The notes below the pieces were generated by a model. The model saw nothing but the letters and a program-made list of their open reading frames with translations. It did no database searches and had not been told where the DNA came from. DNA of 64,000 bases from Algoriphagus winogradskyi. GTDB taxonomy: Bacteria; Bacteroidota; Bacteroidia; Cytophagales; Cyclobacteriaceae. The stretch's first letter is position 1. Every line of letters starts with the position of its first letter. A program made the translations under genes and the position numbers. The stretch lies in the NCBI RefSeq assembly GCF_900182815.1, contig NZ_FXUA01000009.1:1-64000 (forward strand). The letters are read 5' to 3'. Of the stretch, positions 43,276-52,280 are shown piece after piece.

Positions 43276-44373
43276 ATGAATCAATATTTTGAGGCTATTC
43301 GAACATCTATCCTTTATTTCCCACTAGCAGCAGTTTTGAGTTTTGTGCCATATGCTTATTTTCAATACAAGAAAATAGGCTATGTCCAATTCAACAGAAG
43401 CCTGGTGTTTTATGTGTTCGCATTTTACTCCATGACAGCATTTTTTTTGACTTTGCTGCCCTTACCGGAAATAACCCCTGATTTCTGTGAAGTAAGATCT
43501 GGGAGATTTATCCCAAGCTATTTCCCATTTCGCTTTGTTAAGGATACATATAGAGAAGTTCAGGGAAATATCTCTCTTTTCAGTATTGTGAAAAGCACCA
43601 CTTTCAAAGTAACCGCATTCAATGTGATGCTCCTGATGCCGCTTGGGTTCTTTCTCAGGTATTTATACCAATTCAAAAATGCCGGAATTGTAGCTTTGAT
43701 AGGGTTTCTGACATCCCTATTTTTTGAAGTCACCCAGCTAACTGCCATTTACGGATTATATCCGTGCAGATTCCGCCATTTTGAGGTGGATGATCTGATC
43801 ACCAATACCTTTGGCTGCTTCATTGGATTTGTGATCGCTCGGTATTCAAACGTACTACCTAATGTTTCCAGCAAACCCCTGGTAAATCATTCAGATGTCA
43901 CCTTGACCCAGCGTTTTTTGGCGATTTTTGTTGACTCTTTATTGGTGATTTTATTTACTGCATATGTCATTGAAGGGCTCACTGATAATGTTTGGCTGCT
44001 ATCCATCTTAAAAGTTGGATTGATTTTTATTTACTTTATACTCATTAGTAAAATCACAAATGGGCAAACTTTAGGAAAAAGACTACTAGGAATTCGAATC
44101 GTCAGAATGGATGGTCTTCCGTTGACTTACAAGGACCTAATAGCTCGTTATGGAATCTTTTTGATACTTCCATTTCTAGTCGGGGAAGTATCCAAATTCC
44201 TTATCGACACCCGATTTGATGATAGGCTATATCTTTTCCTTTACCTACTTTTCTTAGCAATCTGGTTTGTAGGTACGGTCATGGTCACTTTTATTAGAAA
44301 AGATCACCGAGGCTGGCTAGATCGATTTGCTCATACTACGCAGGTTCTAGCAAACCGAAACCCTGGTACTTAA
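43276..44373 (+). CDS. VanZ-RDD fusion membrane protein
   Basis: About 365 residues from ATG 43276 (MNQYFEAIRTSILYFPLAAV). The N-terminal half is a VanZ-like membrane domain (FNVMLLMPLGFFLRYLY, FFEVTQLTAIYGLY, RHFEVDDLITNTFGCFIGF). The C-terminal third is an RDD domain (TLTQRFLAIFVDSLLV, GQTLGKRLLGIRIVRMDG, DRFAHTTQVL). VanZ proteins relate to glycopeptide tolerance and lipid-linked intermediates; RDD is of unknown role. The two fused is known in some bacteria. Isolated. Confidence 0.88.
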   Translation: MNQYFEAIRTSILYFPLAAVLSFVPYAYFQYKKIGYVQFNRSLVFYVFAFYSMTAFFLTLLPLPEITPDFCEVRSGRFIPSYFPFRFVKDTYREVQGNISLFSIVKSTTFKVTAFNVMLLMPLGFFLRYLYQFKNAGIVALIGFLTSLFFEVTQLTAIYGLYPCRFRHFEVDDLITNTFGCFIGFVIARYSNVLPNVSSKPLVNHSDVTLTQRFLAIFVDSLLVILFTAYVIEGLTDNVWLLSILKVGLIFIYFILISKITNGQTLGKRLLGIRIVRMDGLPLTYKDLIARYGIFLILPFLVGEVSKFLIDTRFDDRLYLFLYLLFLAIWFVGTVMVTFIRKDHRGWLDRFAHTTQVLANRNPGT

Positions 44374-44499
44374 AGCCTATTTTTAAATTTCTTTACTTAT
44401 ATATGTCCCGTTCCTAAAAAAAATCATAAATGTTTTCAGGGGTTAGTTTAAATTGACCTTCGAGAAATTATAATTTTCATCCGAAATCATAAACCACCT

Positions 44500-46062
44500 A
44501 TGAGAAATTTCCTCTCCTTCCTATTTATACTCCTGATCAGTTTATCCTGCGCTACCAAGGAGGAATCAAAACCACTTCCTCGAATTGCCATTGCTGGTTT
44601 GGCGATAGAATCCAGTACTTTTTCTCCTGCAACGAGTGATGTGGCAGCTTTTCGAACTAGAGAAGGTGCGGATATCTTCTCCTATTACCCTTTTCTAGAT
44701 TCAGCTTCAGAGGACAGAGGAAGAGCTGAATGGTTTCCTACCTTACGCGGCCATGCCATTCCAGGAGGAATTGTAACTAGAGAAGCTTACGAGGAGCTCG
44801 TGGGTAAAACCCTGGAAATGCTTAAAGAAAATCTCCCCTACGATGGGCTTTTCTTCGATATTCACGGAGCGATGAGCGTGGTTGGTTTGGATGATCCGGA
44901 AGGTGATTTCATCATTCGAGTACGTGATGTGGTTGGACCAGAAACCTTGATATCCACCTCTATGGATTTACATGGAAATGTTTCTTGGAGATTGGCGGAA
45001 AACACAGATTTGATTACTTGCTACAGAATGGCTCCACATGAGGATGCGTTAGAATCAAAGCAAAGAGCAGTTGAGAACATGCTTGATCGTTTGGAAAGTG
45101 GCAAAGGAAAGCCAGGCTTCAAAGCTTGGATTCCTGTCCCAATTTTGCTTCCTGGCGAAAAAACAAGCACCAGAATTGATCCAGGGAAAAGTCTTTATGC
45201 AAAAGTAGATCCTATGACAAAAAAAGATGGCGTGATCGATGCGGCAATTTGGATAGGTTATGCTTGGGCAGATGAGCCTAGAAATCATGCGGTGGTAATG
45301 GTGACAGGTGATGATGAAAATGCAGTGACAGAGTCAGCAGAAGAATTGGCACAAAGCTTTTGGGATGTACGAAATGAATTTGAATTTGTAGCACCAGTTG
45401 CACCATTGAAGGAAAGCTTGGATATGGCGATCGCCTCTGACAAAAAGCCTTTCATGATTTCTGACATGGGCGACAACCCAACTGCAGGTGGTGCGGGGGA
45501 TGTAACTTGGACTTTAACAGAAATCCTAAAGCGCCCAGAGTTCAAATCTGAAAATGGCCCTACATTGATTTATGCTTCTATCCCAGGCCCTGAGTTGGTG
45601 GAGAAAGCCATTGCTGCTGGCGTGGGAGGAAAAGTAGAAGGGACAGCTGGTGCCGCAATCGATGATCGATTTGCACCACCAGTTATGCTCAAAGGTACTG
45701 TGGAAGCAATCAAAGAAGGAGACGGAGCTGCAGAAGTAGAAGTAGTGGTTAAAGTTGGTTCCGTTCATGTGATCGTCACTAAAAAGCGCAAGCCCTATCA
45801 TAATGAAAGGGATTTCACAGATCTTGGTTTAAAGCCAAGGGAAGCAGATATAGTAGTAGTAAAGATCGGATATCTGGTACCTGAGCTCTACGATATGAGA
45901 GCAGACTGGATTATGGCCTTGACACCGGGCGGAGTTGATCAGGATTTGGAGCGACTTGGCTATAAGCGAATCAATCGTCCGATGTTCCCTCTTGATAGGG
46001 ATATGGCAGACCCGGATTTGAAAGCTAAATTAGTACCTGCAGCGGATGAGCTAAAAAAATAA
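44500..46062 (+). CDS. M81-family metallopeptidase-like lipoprotein (MlrC-like)
   Basis: A 520-residue protein with a lipobox (FILLISLSCATKE, Cys17), so a membrane-anchored lipoprotein. The MlrC/M81 pattern is visible: IAGLAIESSTFSPATSD, GLFFDIHGAMSVVGLDDPEGD, STSMDLHGNVSW, YRMAPHEDALES, DMGDNPTAGGAGDVTW and TPGGVDQDLERLGY. MlrC degrades linearised microcystin and related peptides in Sphingomonads; the wider family has other unknown targets. Confidence 0.9.
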   Translation: MRNFLSFLFILLISLSCATKEESKPLPRIAIAGLAIESSTFSPATSDVAAFRTREGADIFSYYPFLDSASEDRGRAEWFPTLRGHAIPGGIVTREAYEELVGKTLEMLKENLPYDGLFFDIHGAMSVVGLDDPEGDFIIRVRDVVGPETLISTSMDLHGNVSWRLAENTDLITCYRMAPHEDALESKQRAVENMLDRLESGKGKPGFKAWIPVPILLPGEKTSTRIDPGKSLYAKVDPMTKKDGVIDAAIWIGYAWADEPRNHAVVMVTGDDENAVTESAEELAQSFWDVRNEFEFVAPVAPLKESLDMAIASDKKPFMISDMGDNPTAGGAGDVTWTLTEILKRPEFKSENGPTLIYASIPGPELVEKAIAAGVGGKVEGTAGAAIDDRFAPPVMLKGTVEAIKEGDGAAEVEVVVKVGSVHVIVTKKRKPYHNERDFTDLGLKPREADIVVVKIGYLVPELYDMRADWIMALTPGGVDQDLERLGYKRINRPMFPLDRDMADPDLKAKLVPAADELKK

Positions 46063-46071
46063 ATTCCCGTA

Positions 46072-46103
46072 TTGGGAACTTTTCCTTTATTTCTTTACTT
46101 TTG
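46072..46103 (+). promoter_or_regulatory. higBA promoter overlapping the preceding terminator
   Basis: TTGG (46072-46075) and TACTTTTG (46096-46103) form a -33/-7 pair with a 20-bp spacer. The -33 box lies inside a small hairpin (TTCCC, GTATT, GGGAA at 46064-46078) that probably ends the M81 gene. The gap to the higB ATG is 14 bp, so the leader is very short. Confidence 0.6.
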
Positions 46104-46117
46104 CAAGAGGACTGATA

Positions 46118-46411
46118 ATGAGAATAATCGCCAGAAAAACGCTTAGAGAATACTGGGAAATTCACAATGATTGTGAACAGCAACTAAATGCTTGGTATTA
46201 TGAAATTGCTAAATCTTCTTATTCCTCTATTAATGATTTAAAGGCAGATTATCCTAGTGCTAGCATTTTAAAAGAAGGTAGAATTGTTTTTAATATCAAA
46301 GGAAACAAATACCGTTTAATTGTGAAATTCAGTTTTGAACATCAACGTTGCTGGATTCGATTTATAGGGACTCATGCAGAATACGATAAAATAAACGCAA
46401 ACGAAATTTAA
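46118..46411 (+). CDS. higB: HigB-type mRNA interferase toxin
   Basis: A 97-residue RelE-fold toxin of the HigB group: MRIIARKTLREYWEIHNDCE, ALNAWYYE-like stretch (LNAWYYEIAKSSYS), FNIKGNKYRLIVKF and WIRFIGTHAEYDKINANEI. Such toxins cut mRNA on the ribosome. The toxin-first order, with the antitoxin starting 2 bp after, is the HigBA arrangement. Confidence 0.9.
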   Translation: MRIIARKTLREYWEIHNDCEQQLNAWYYEIAKSSYSSINDLKADYPSASILKEGRIVFNIKGNKYRLIVKFSFEHQRCWIRFIGTHAEYDKINANEI

Positions 46412-46412
46412 A

Positions 46413-46769
46413 ATGGATATCTCACCTATCAGAAATGAAGAAGATTATCAAAATGCTTTGGATAGACTTGAGCTAATTTTTGATTCTAAAAAAGGAACTC
46501 CTGAAGGGGATGAATCAGAAATTCTGACTATTCTAATAGAAAATTATGAAGAAACTCATTACCCCATAGATTTACCAGACCCCATTGAAGCAATCAAATT
46601 CAGAATGGAGCAAATGGGTTTGAAACAAAAAGATTTAGCGGAGGTAGTTGGACTCAAAAGCCGCGTAAGTGAAATTCTTAATAAGAAAAGAAAATTGACT
46701 TTAGAAATGATTAGAAATTTAAGTTCTAAACTAAATATCCCTACTGAAATTCTAGTTAAAGAATACTGA
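46413..46769 (+). CDS. higA: HigA-type antitoxin with HTH domain
   Basis: A 118-residue protein with an N-terminal toxin-binding region (residues about 1-55) and a C-terminal XRE-family helix-turn-helix (MGLKQKDLAEVVGLKSRVSE then ILNKKRKLTLEMIRNLS). It neutralises HigB and represses the operon. One base separates its ATG from the higB stop. Confidence 0.9.
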   Translation: MDISPIRNEEDYQNALDRLELIFDSKKGTPEGDESEILTILIENYEETHYPIDLPDPIEAIKFRMEQMGLKQKDLAEVVGLKSRVSEILNKKRKLTLEMIRNLSSKLNIPTEILVKEY

Positions 46770-46780
46770 TTTGAATTCTC

Positions 46781-47167
46781 ATGATGAACGCAAAGCCATC
46801 CTCCGTAGAAGAATATCTTAGCTGGTGCTCTCCTGAAGTGAGAGAAAAGTTGGAGCAAATGCGCACGACAATTCTGAAGGCTCTGCCAAAAGCTAAAGAA
46901 GTGATCAGTTACAATATGCCAGCCTTCAAAACCACAGAAGTGCTGGTGTATTTCGCAGCAGCGAAAAAACACATTGGGTTTTACCCTACAAATAGCGGTG
47001 TGGCTGAATTCAAAAAAGAACTTAAAAATTACGTGACGTCCAAGGGAGCTATCCAATTCCCTCTAGACAAACCTTTGCCTCTAAAGTTGATTGCCGACAT
47101 CTCACAATTCCGAGCAGCCGAAGCTGAAAAGAGAGCTGAATTGAAGAAGAAAAAATCTTTGATTTAG
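46781..47167 (+). CDS. DUF1801 (YdhG-like) protein
   Basis: A 128-residue protein with the YdhG/DUF1801 pattern: VEEYLSWCSPEVREKLEQMR, EVISYNMPAFK, VYFAAAKKHIGFYPT and KGAIQFPLDKPLPLKLI. Function unknown; the frataxin-like fold is shared by iron-chaperone candidates. It starts 11 bp after higA and may be co-transcribed. Confidence 0.9.
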   Translation: MMNAKPSSVEEYLSWCSPEVREKLEQMRTTILKALPKAKEVISYNMPAFKTTEVLVYFAAAKKHIGFYPTNSGVAEFKKELKNYVTSKGAIQFPLDKPLPLKLIADISQFRAAEAEKRAELKKKKSLI

Positions 47168-47341
47168 AACCAGGAAACGTTGGTAAAATGTATTTCGGTC
47201 TTTCAGACCTTACATATTTAGATGAACATCTTTTACCCAGCCCTATAGATCTGGGCTATGGTATTTAGGCTTTTAGCTCTATTATCTCAGGAGATGCTCT
47301 TTGTGAAACCTTTGCGGACTTTGTGGTTAATACCTGAATAC

Positions 47342-48610
47342 TTAACTCAATACTTTCTTAGAAGCTTCAAGAAAACTATCTATTTCAGCCTTACTATTAT
47401 AAATATGAGCTGAAATCCGAATTGCATCCAGCTTACTTTCTGGAACTTGGCGAATTCTAAAACCTTCTTTACTTATTAAACCAGCAGCCTCTTGGTAGTT
47501 CATTTTCTTAGGTTTGAAAGTAACCATACTGATTCGGGATTCGGGTTCTACAGGACTTAAAATTTCAAGCATCGAACTCATTTCGGATAGCCCATCAAAC
47601 AAGTATTGATTTAGCTCTCGTATCCGGCTTTCTATTTTCTCTTTCCCTATTTCTTCCTGAAATTCAGCAGCCGCCACAGCTCCTCTCATCATCGGCAAAC
47701 TCTGACTTCCATAGTCAAAACGATGGGCTGTTGGCACATACCCCTTGAACTCCGGTGGATTCTGGTACAAATCCCAACCTAAATCAGAATATGCACCTAC
47801 TTGATAGGCCTGCACTTGGTCCAAAACACCTTCTCTAACATATAGAAATCCAGTTCCATTTGGACCCAAAACCCACTTATGGTAACTGCTTGCATACATA
47901 TCACAGCCCAAATCATGAAGATCAAGATCGAAAGTACCTGCTCCATGTGCACCATCAATAGCTGTAAATATTCCTTTGCTTCTAGCAAAAGCTGAAATTT
48001 CTTTGATGGGAAAAACTAATCCCGTTGTGCAGGTGATGTGAGGAATTGCAATCACTTTGGTTTTAGAAGTCACCAAGCTTTTAATCAATTCCAAATTCTC
48101 AGCTTGAGTAGCTTTGGGTTCAAAAGGTTTTAACACTATCCCATGCAATTTTGCGCGGTTCAACCATGGCAACGCATTTCCCACATGCTCATGCAACGTG
48201 ATGATCACTTCATCTCCAGCCTTCAGTGGCAGACCCCAACACATAATATTAATCCCCTCAGTTGTATTATGAGTAAGAGAAATCTCAGAGGTTTTGATTC
48301 CCACAAAAGCCGCCAATTTCTCACGTTCTGGCTCAATATGACCATATTCACCAGATGTATTAGTATCAACAAAGGAATTTTGCAAAGCATCCAAAACCAC
48401 TTGGGGTGAAGGCCCAAAAGTTCCATTGTTCATGTAAACTCTACTGTCCTTCAGAGGAAATTTCTTTCTGAGCTCAGCCCAGAATTCTTCTCCCACCAGA
48501 GAAGGGTTAATAGATTTCGGAGAGGTTTCCTCTGGAGAATTGAATAAAACCAAGCCTGGAATCGCTATACCTGCACTAAGTTTCTGGATAAATGATCTTC
48601 TACTGTTCAT
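47342..48610 (-). CDS. Tat-exported class V aminotransferase-fold enzyme (isopenicillin N epimerase-like)
   Basis: A 422-residue protein opening MNSRRSFIQKLSAG, a twin-arginine signal (SRRSF) that predicts folded export. The PLP domain has YMNNGTFGPSP, HNTTEGINIM, AIDGAHGAGTFDLDLHDLG (Asp on the pyridine) and ASSYHKWVLGPNGTGFLYV (Schiff-base Lys). It resembles isopenicillin N epimerase-like proteins; substrate unknown. Confidence 0.9.
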   Translation of the reverse strand: MNSRRSFIQKLSAGIAIPGLVLFNSPEETSPKSINPSLVGEEFWAELRKKFPLKDSRVYMNNGTFGPSPQVVLDALQNSFVDTNTSGEYGHIEPEREKLAAFVGIKTSEISLTHNTTEGINIMCWGLPLKAGDEVIITLHEHVGNALPWLNRAKLHGIVLKPFEPKATQAENLELIKSLVTSKTKVIAIPHITCTTGLVFPIKEISAFARSKGIFTAIDGAHGAGTFDLDLHDLGCDMYASSYHKWVLGPNGTGFLYVREGVLDQVQAYQVGAYSDLGWDLYQNPPEFKGYVPTAHRFDYGSQSLPMMRGAVAAAEFQEEIGKEKIESRIRELNQYLFDGLSEMSSMLEILSPVEPESRISMVTFKPKKMNYQEAAGLISKEGFRIRQVPESKLDAIRISAHIYNSKAEIDSFLEASKKVLS

Positions 48611-48919
48611 AAGGTTAATGGCTATCTTTATGAGTTAGGAAATGATCTCCAATAATTCAAAGAAAATGGTATTAGCATGCCAATAATTAGGTTGATCGGG
48701 TGCTTTACTCAACCTACGCTTCGAGATTTGTAACCTAGAAGCTGTGTCGTAAGATTTGCAATCTTTAATTAAAAATACCAGCAATTATCGATTGCTTTTT
48801 TCGGCTTGAAAAACCAATGATAAAGGATGAGGATTGCAAATTCTGAACAGAAGAGAATTCAAAAACCTTGGCATGTGAGACACAGGCCAAGGCGGCAAAA
48901 CACAATTATAACTACGACT
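48611..48919. other. intergenic region with a hairpin repeat
   Basis: 309 bp without a gene. It contains the second copy of the loop-conserved hairpin (48866-48892) and inverted words GCAATC (near 48760) and GATTGC (near 48790 and 48831). No promoter box was identified for the class V aminotransferase. Confidence 0.5.
48866..48892 (-). repeat. hairpin repeat, copy 2
   Basis: Plus-strand CCTTGGC, ATGTGAGACACAG, GCCAAGG: a perfect 7-bp stem. The loop core TGTGAGACAC is the same as at 2450-2476 but the stem is different and still paired. It lies about 28 bp beyond the stop of the DUF302 gene, the same position and orientation relative to a minus-strand gene as copy 1. Confidence 0.6.
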
Positions 48920-49309
48920 TTACGCTAACGCTTCGATCACTTTTTTCAACTTATCGCGCACCTCTACGGCGACTGGCTCAAGTCCCTCATTCTTAACTCC
49001 CATCATAGAGACTACTGGATCCACTGCCGAAACATCGATTTGACCTTCCTCTTTCTCTTGGACAATAACATTACATGGAAGCATCAAACCGATCTTATCT
49101 TCAGCTTGTAAGGCTTTATAGGCATTCGGTGGATTGCAGGCTCCTAAAATTTGATAATTATAAAAATCCACATCCAACTTTTTCTTGAGTGTAGCCTTCA
49201 TGTCTATGGTTGTCAACACTCCAAAACCTTGGTTTTTCAACTCTTCTGTAACTCTTTCAATCACCTGATTGAAGTCTCCTTTTATTCTTGTTGTTATATA
49301 ATAGCTCAT
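48920..49309 (-). CDS. DUF302 family protein
   Basis: About 129 residues from ATG 49309 (MSYYITTRIKGDFNQVIERV); 16 codons upstream are open but atypical. The DUF302 pattern is VTEELKNQGFGVLTTIDMKA, YQILGACNPPNAYKAL, IGLMLPCNVIVQEKE and VDPVVSMM. The Cys in GACNPP and LPCNV are conserved. Family function unclear. No signal peptide. Confidence 0.9.
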   Translation of the reverse strand: MSYYITTRIKGDFNQVIERVTEELKNQGFGVLTTIDMKATLKKKLDVDFYNYQILGACNPPNAYKALQAEDKIGLMLPCNVIVQEKEEGQIDVSAVDPVVSMMGVKNEGLEPVAVEVRDKLKKVIEALA

Positions 49310-49491
49310 AACACTAATAACGCAAACTCTTCCGAGAAGGATAGTGACTTGAGTCACTTAACCACATTGTCGCTCATAAGCTTAACAATCAGCAATACCC
49401 TTTCAGGAACCTGTGCTACCACTTCGGTGAAATCCCTTTCAAAACATCTCAATAAATTGCATCTTAGGTATCCTTTATCTATTTACCCAAA

Positions 49492-52197
49492 ATGATCCGA
49501 TCCCTTCTTATTCTTCTTTTTGTATTCACCTCCTTTTTCACAAACCTGCAAAAGAACGAGCCTTCCGAAACTGACTATCTCGCAAAAGAACGAGCAAGGG
49601 TTATTCAGCTAGCAGACAAATATGCTAGCGAAAAACCAATTACAGTCACGGCAGAAAGTAGCCCAAGATCTGCAGGCGGGATACATGATTTCTATTCAGA
49701 AGGAGATTATTGGTGGCCAGACCCAGACAATCCAGATGGACCGTATATTCAGTGTGATGGCCTGACCAATCCTGACAATTTCACAGCACATCGTGAAGCG
49801 ATGATTCGCTTCAGCCAGATTTCTGGAGCACTGGCTTCAGCCTATTTGGTAACTAAAGATGAAAAGTATGTCATAGCTTTGGCTCCGCATCTGAGAGCTT
49901 GGTTTATAGATGAAGCCACCAAGATGAACCCAAACTTGCTCTATGCTCAAGCGATAAAGGGAAAAGTAACAGGGCGAGGAATTGGAATCATCGACACCAT
50001 CCAACTCATGGAAGTGGCCAAAGCAATCGAATCAGTGGAAGATTCAGAAGTGATTTCTGATTCAGAAATAAAGCAGATGAAAGACTGGTTTTCGGAGTAT
50101 TTGAATTGGATAACTACTCATCCATATGGGATAGATGAGCGTGATCATGGAAATAATCACAGTGTATGTTGGGCAATGCAGGCTGCTGTTTTTGCAAAAC
50201 TGGTAGGCAATCAAGAAGTCCTCGATTACTGTAAGGAAATGTATAAAACGGTGCTGCTTCCTGATCAAATGGCCGACGATGGGAGTTTTCCACTGGAACT
50301 CAAACGTACAAAACCTTATGGTTATTCTCTTTTCACTTTAGATGCCATGGCAACGCTTTGCCAAGTGTATGCGGACGATTCCGAAAACCTATTTAGCTAC
50401 CAAACAGCAGACGGGAAATCTTTGGAAAAAGGGATTTCATTCCTTTACCCTTTTGTAGAAAACAAGGATTCCTGGCCCTACCAAAAGGATGTGATGTACT
50501 GGGACAAATGGCCGGTTCGACATTCTTTTCTGCTTTTCGGAGGACTTGCTTATGATCAGGAACAATACCTTGAGCTATGGAATTCACTTGATGCTGACTT
50601 TGACACGCCGGAAGTCATTCGAAATATGCCGGTTCGATTCCCAATGCTTTGGCTTTCTGATCAAGAAAAAGAAACCATTGGGGAGTTAGACGCAAAATTA
50701 ACCTCAGATGCAGCCGTAAAAATAATAGCTTCTGGGGTAGTGAATTACAGTGACTTTGGGGCCAAAGGAGATGGAAAAACCGATGCCATGCAGGCAATCT
50801 TTTCTGCGCATGAATTCGCCAATGAACATGATTTAAAGGTAATAGCGGATGATGGAGCAAGTTATTACATTGGAGGAAAGGCCCTTACGGCAATCATCCA
50901 AACTGACACAAACTTTGGTGATGCTACCTTCCTCATTGACGATAGAAATGTGGAAAATAGAACTTCACCCGTTTTCTTGGTCAGCTCAAGCCTAGAATCT
51001 TATAAACTTGATGGCATCACTTCACTGAAGAGAAATCAGGAGAAAATTGACATCACTTTGCCAGGTTCTGCGTTGATCACTGTCACCAATTCCAACAAGA
51101 TGCGGTATATCCGATATGGGCTAAATCAAAACAATGGCGCTCCTCAAACTGATATTTTTCTGATAGACAAAAATGGAAATGTGGATCAGGATGCTCCTAT
51201 TATTTGGGATTTTGAGCAAATCACTGAGATCACAGCTCTTCCCATAGATGAGAAAACCCTGACTATTTCCGGAGGATTTTTTACTACCATTGCCAATCAG
51301 GAGGAATCAAAATACAACTACTACAGCCGAAATATATCCATACAGCGCTCCAATGTTATTGTGGATTCATTGGAGCATCGCGTCATTGAAGAAGGAGATC
51401 AAGGAGCTCCATACAGTGGATTTCTAAATATATCCAACTGTACAAACGTAACCGTTAAAAACACCACCTTGACAGGTCATAAAACCTACTCGACCATAGG
51501 AAATGCGGGGAAACCTGTAACTATGGGAACCTATGACATCATTGTGAACCGAGCTCTGAATGTATCCTTTGTCAACTGTACTCAGACAAATGACATAGAT
51601 GACAATGTTTATTGGGGAATAATGGGCTCAAATTACTCTAAGAATCTACTTTTCGATAAATGCGTCTTTTCCCGTTTCGATGCTCACATGGGCGTTGCCA
51701 ATGCCACAATCCGCAACTCTACGCTAGGGCACATGGGTATCAATGCGATCGGAACTGGGACATTCACTGTAGAAAACTCCACTATTAGAGGAAGAAGTCT
51801 AATCAATCTCCGGTCCGACTATGGTAGCACTTGGGAAGGAAAATTAACTATCCGTAACAGTACTTTTGTACCCATGGGAGGCAAACCCAGCAGTCCAGTC
51901 TTAATTAGCGGATATAACTCTGGCCAACATGATTTCGGCTACACCTGTTATATGCCGGAGCAAATCATTATCGAAAACCTAAAAATCGACGACTCCAATC
52001 ATCCTGATGATTACCAAGGCCCAGCGATTTTCGGGAATTTCAATTCCGAAAGAATAGATGAAAATTACGAGGAGAAATCTCCTTATATCCTAACCAAAGA
52101 AGTGAGGCTTAAGAATGTCACTACATCGAGTGGAAAGGAAATAAGAGTGAGTGAGAATGAGGTGATGTTTAAGGGAGTGAGGGTGGAAAAGAACTAG
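49492..52197 (+). CDS. exported alginate-lyase-domain / right-handed beta-helix fusion protein
   Basis: A 901-residue protein with a signal peptide. Residues about 35-400 form an (alpha/alpha)-barrel alginate-lyase-type domain: YWWPDPDNPDGPYIQCDG, GRGIGIIDTIQLMEVA, DERDHGNNHSVCWAMQAA (Asn-Asn-His at about 221-223) and MYWDKWPVRHSFLLFGGLAY. Residues about 418-890 form a pectate-lyase-like beta-helix that opens with VNYSDFGAKGDGKTDAMQAI and repeats ISNCTNVTVKNTTL-type coils. Each half exists separately in carbohydrate-active enzymes; the join suggests one protein acting on an acidic polysaccharide. Substrate is not predictable. No SusC/D nearby. Confidence 0.85.
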   Translation: MIRSLLILLFVFTSFFTNLQKNEPSETDYLAKERARVIQLADKYASEKPITVTAESSPRSAGGIHDFYSEGDYWWPDPDNPDGPYIQCDGLTNPDNFTAHREAMIRFSQISGALASAYLVTKDEKYVIALAPHLRAWFIDEATKMNPNLLYAQAIKGKVTGRGIGIIDTIQLMEVAKAIESVEDSEVISDSEIKQMKDWFSEYLNWITTHPYGIDERDHGNNHSVCWAMQAAVFAKLVGNQEVLDYCKEMYKTVLLPDQMADDGSFPLELKRTKPYGYSLFTLDAMATLCQVYADDSENLFSYQTADGKSLEKGISFLYPFVENKDSWPYQKDVMYWDKWPVRHSFLLFGGLAYDQEQYLELWNSLDADFDTPEVIRNMPVRFPMLWLSDQEKETIGELDAKLTSDAAVKIIASGVVNYSDFGAKGDGKTDAMQAIFSAHEFANEHDLKVIADDGASYYIGGKALTAIIQTDTNFGDATFLIDDRNVENRTSPVFLVSSSLESYKLDGITSLKRNQEKIDITLPGSALITVTNSNKMRYIRYGLNQNNGAPQTDIFLIDKNGNVDQDAPIIWDFEQITEITALPIDEKTLTISGGFFTTIANQEESKYNYYSRNISIQRSNVIVDSLEHRVIEEGDQGAPYSGFLNISNCTNVTVKNTTLTGHKTYSTIGNAGKPVTMGTYDIIVNRALNVSFVNCTQTNDIDDNVYWGIMGSNYSKNLLFDKCVFSRFDAHMGVANATIRNSTLGHMGINAIGTGTFTVENSTIRGRSLINLRSDYGSTWEGKLTIRNSTFVPMGGKPSSPVLISGYNSGQHDFGYTCYMPEQIIIENLKIDDSNHPDDYQGPAIFGNFNSERIDENYEEKSPYILTKEVRLKNVTTSSGKEIRVSENEVMFKGVRVEKN

Positions 52198-52280
52198 GAT
52201 TCCAAAATCACACAAACATCATAACAAAAACTAAAACTAAATCAATTGAAAATCAGCATTTAAGGCCGAGAATATTATAT

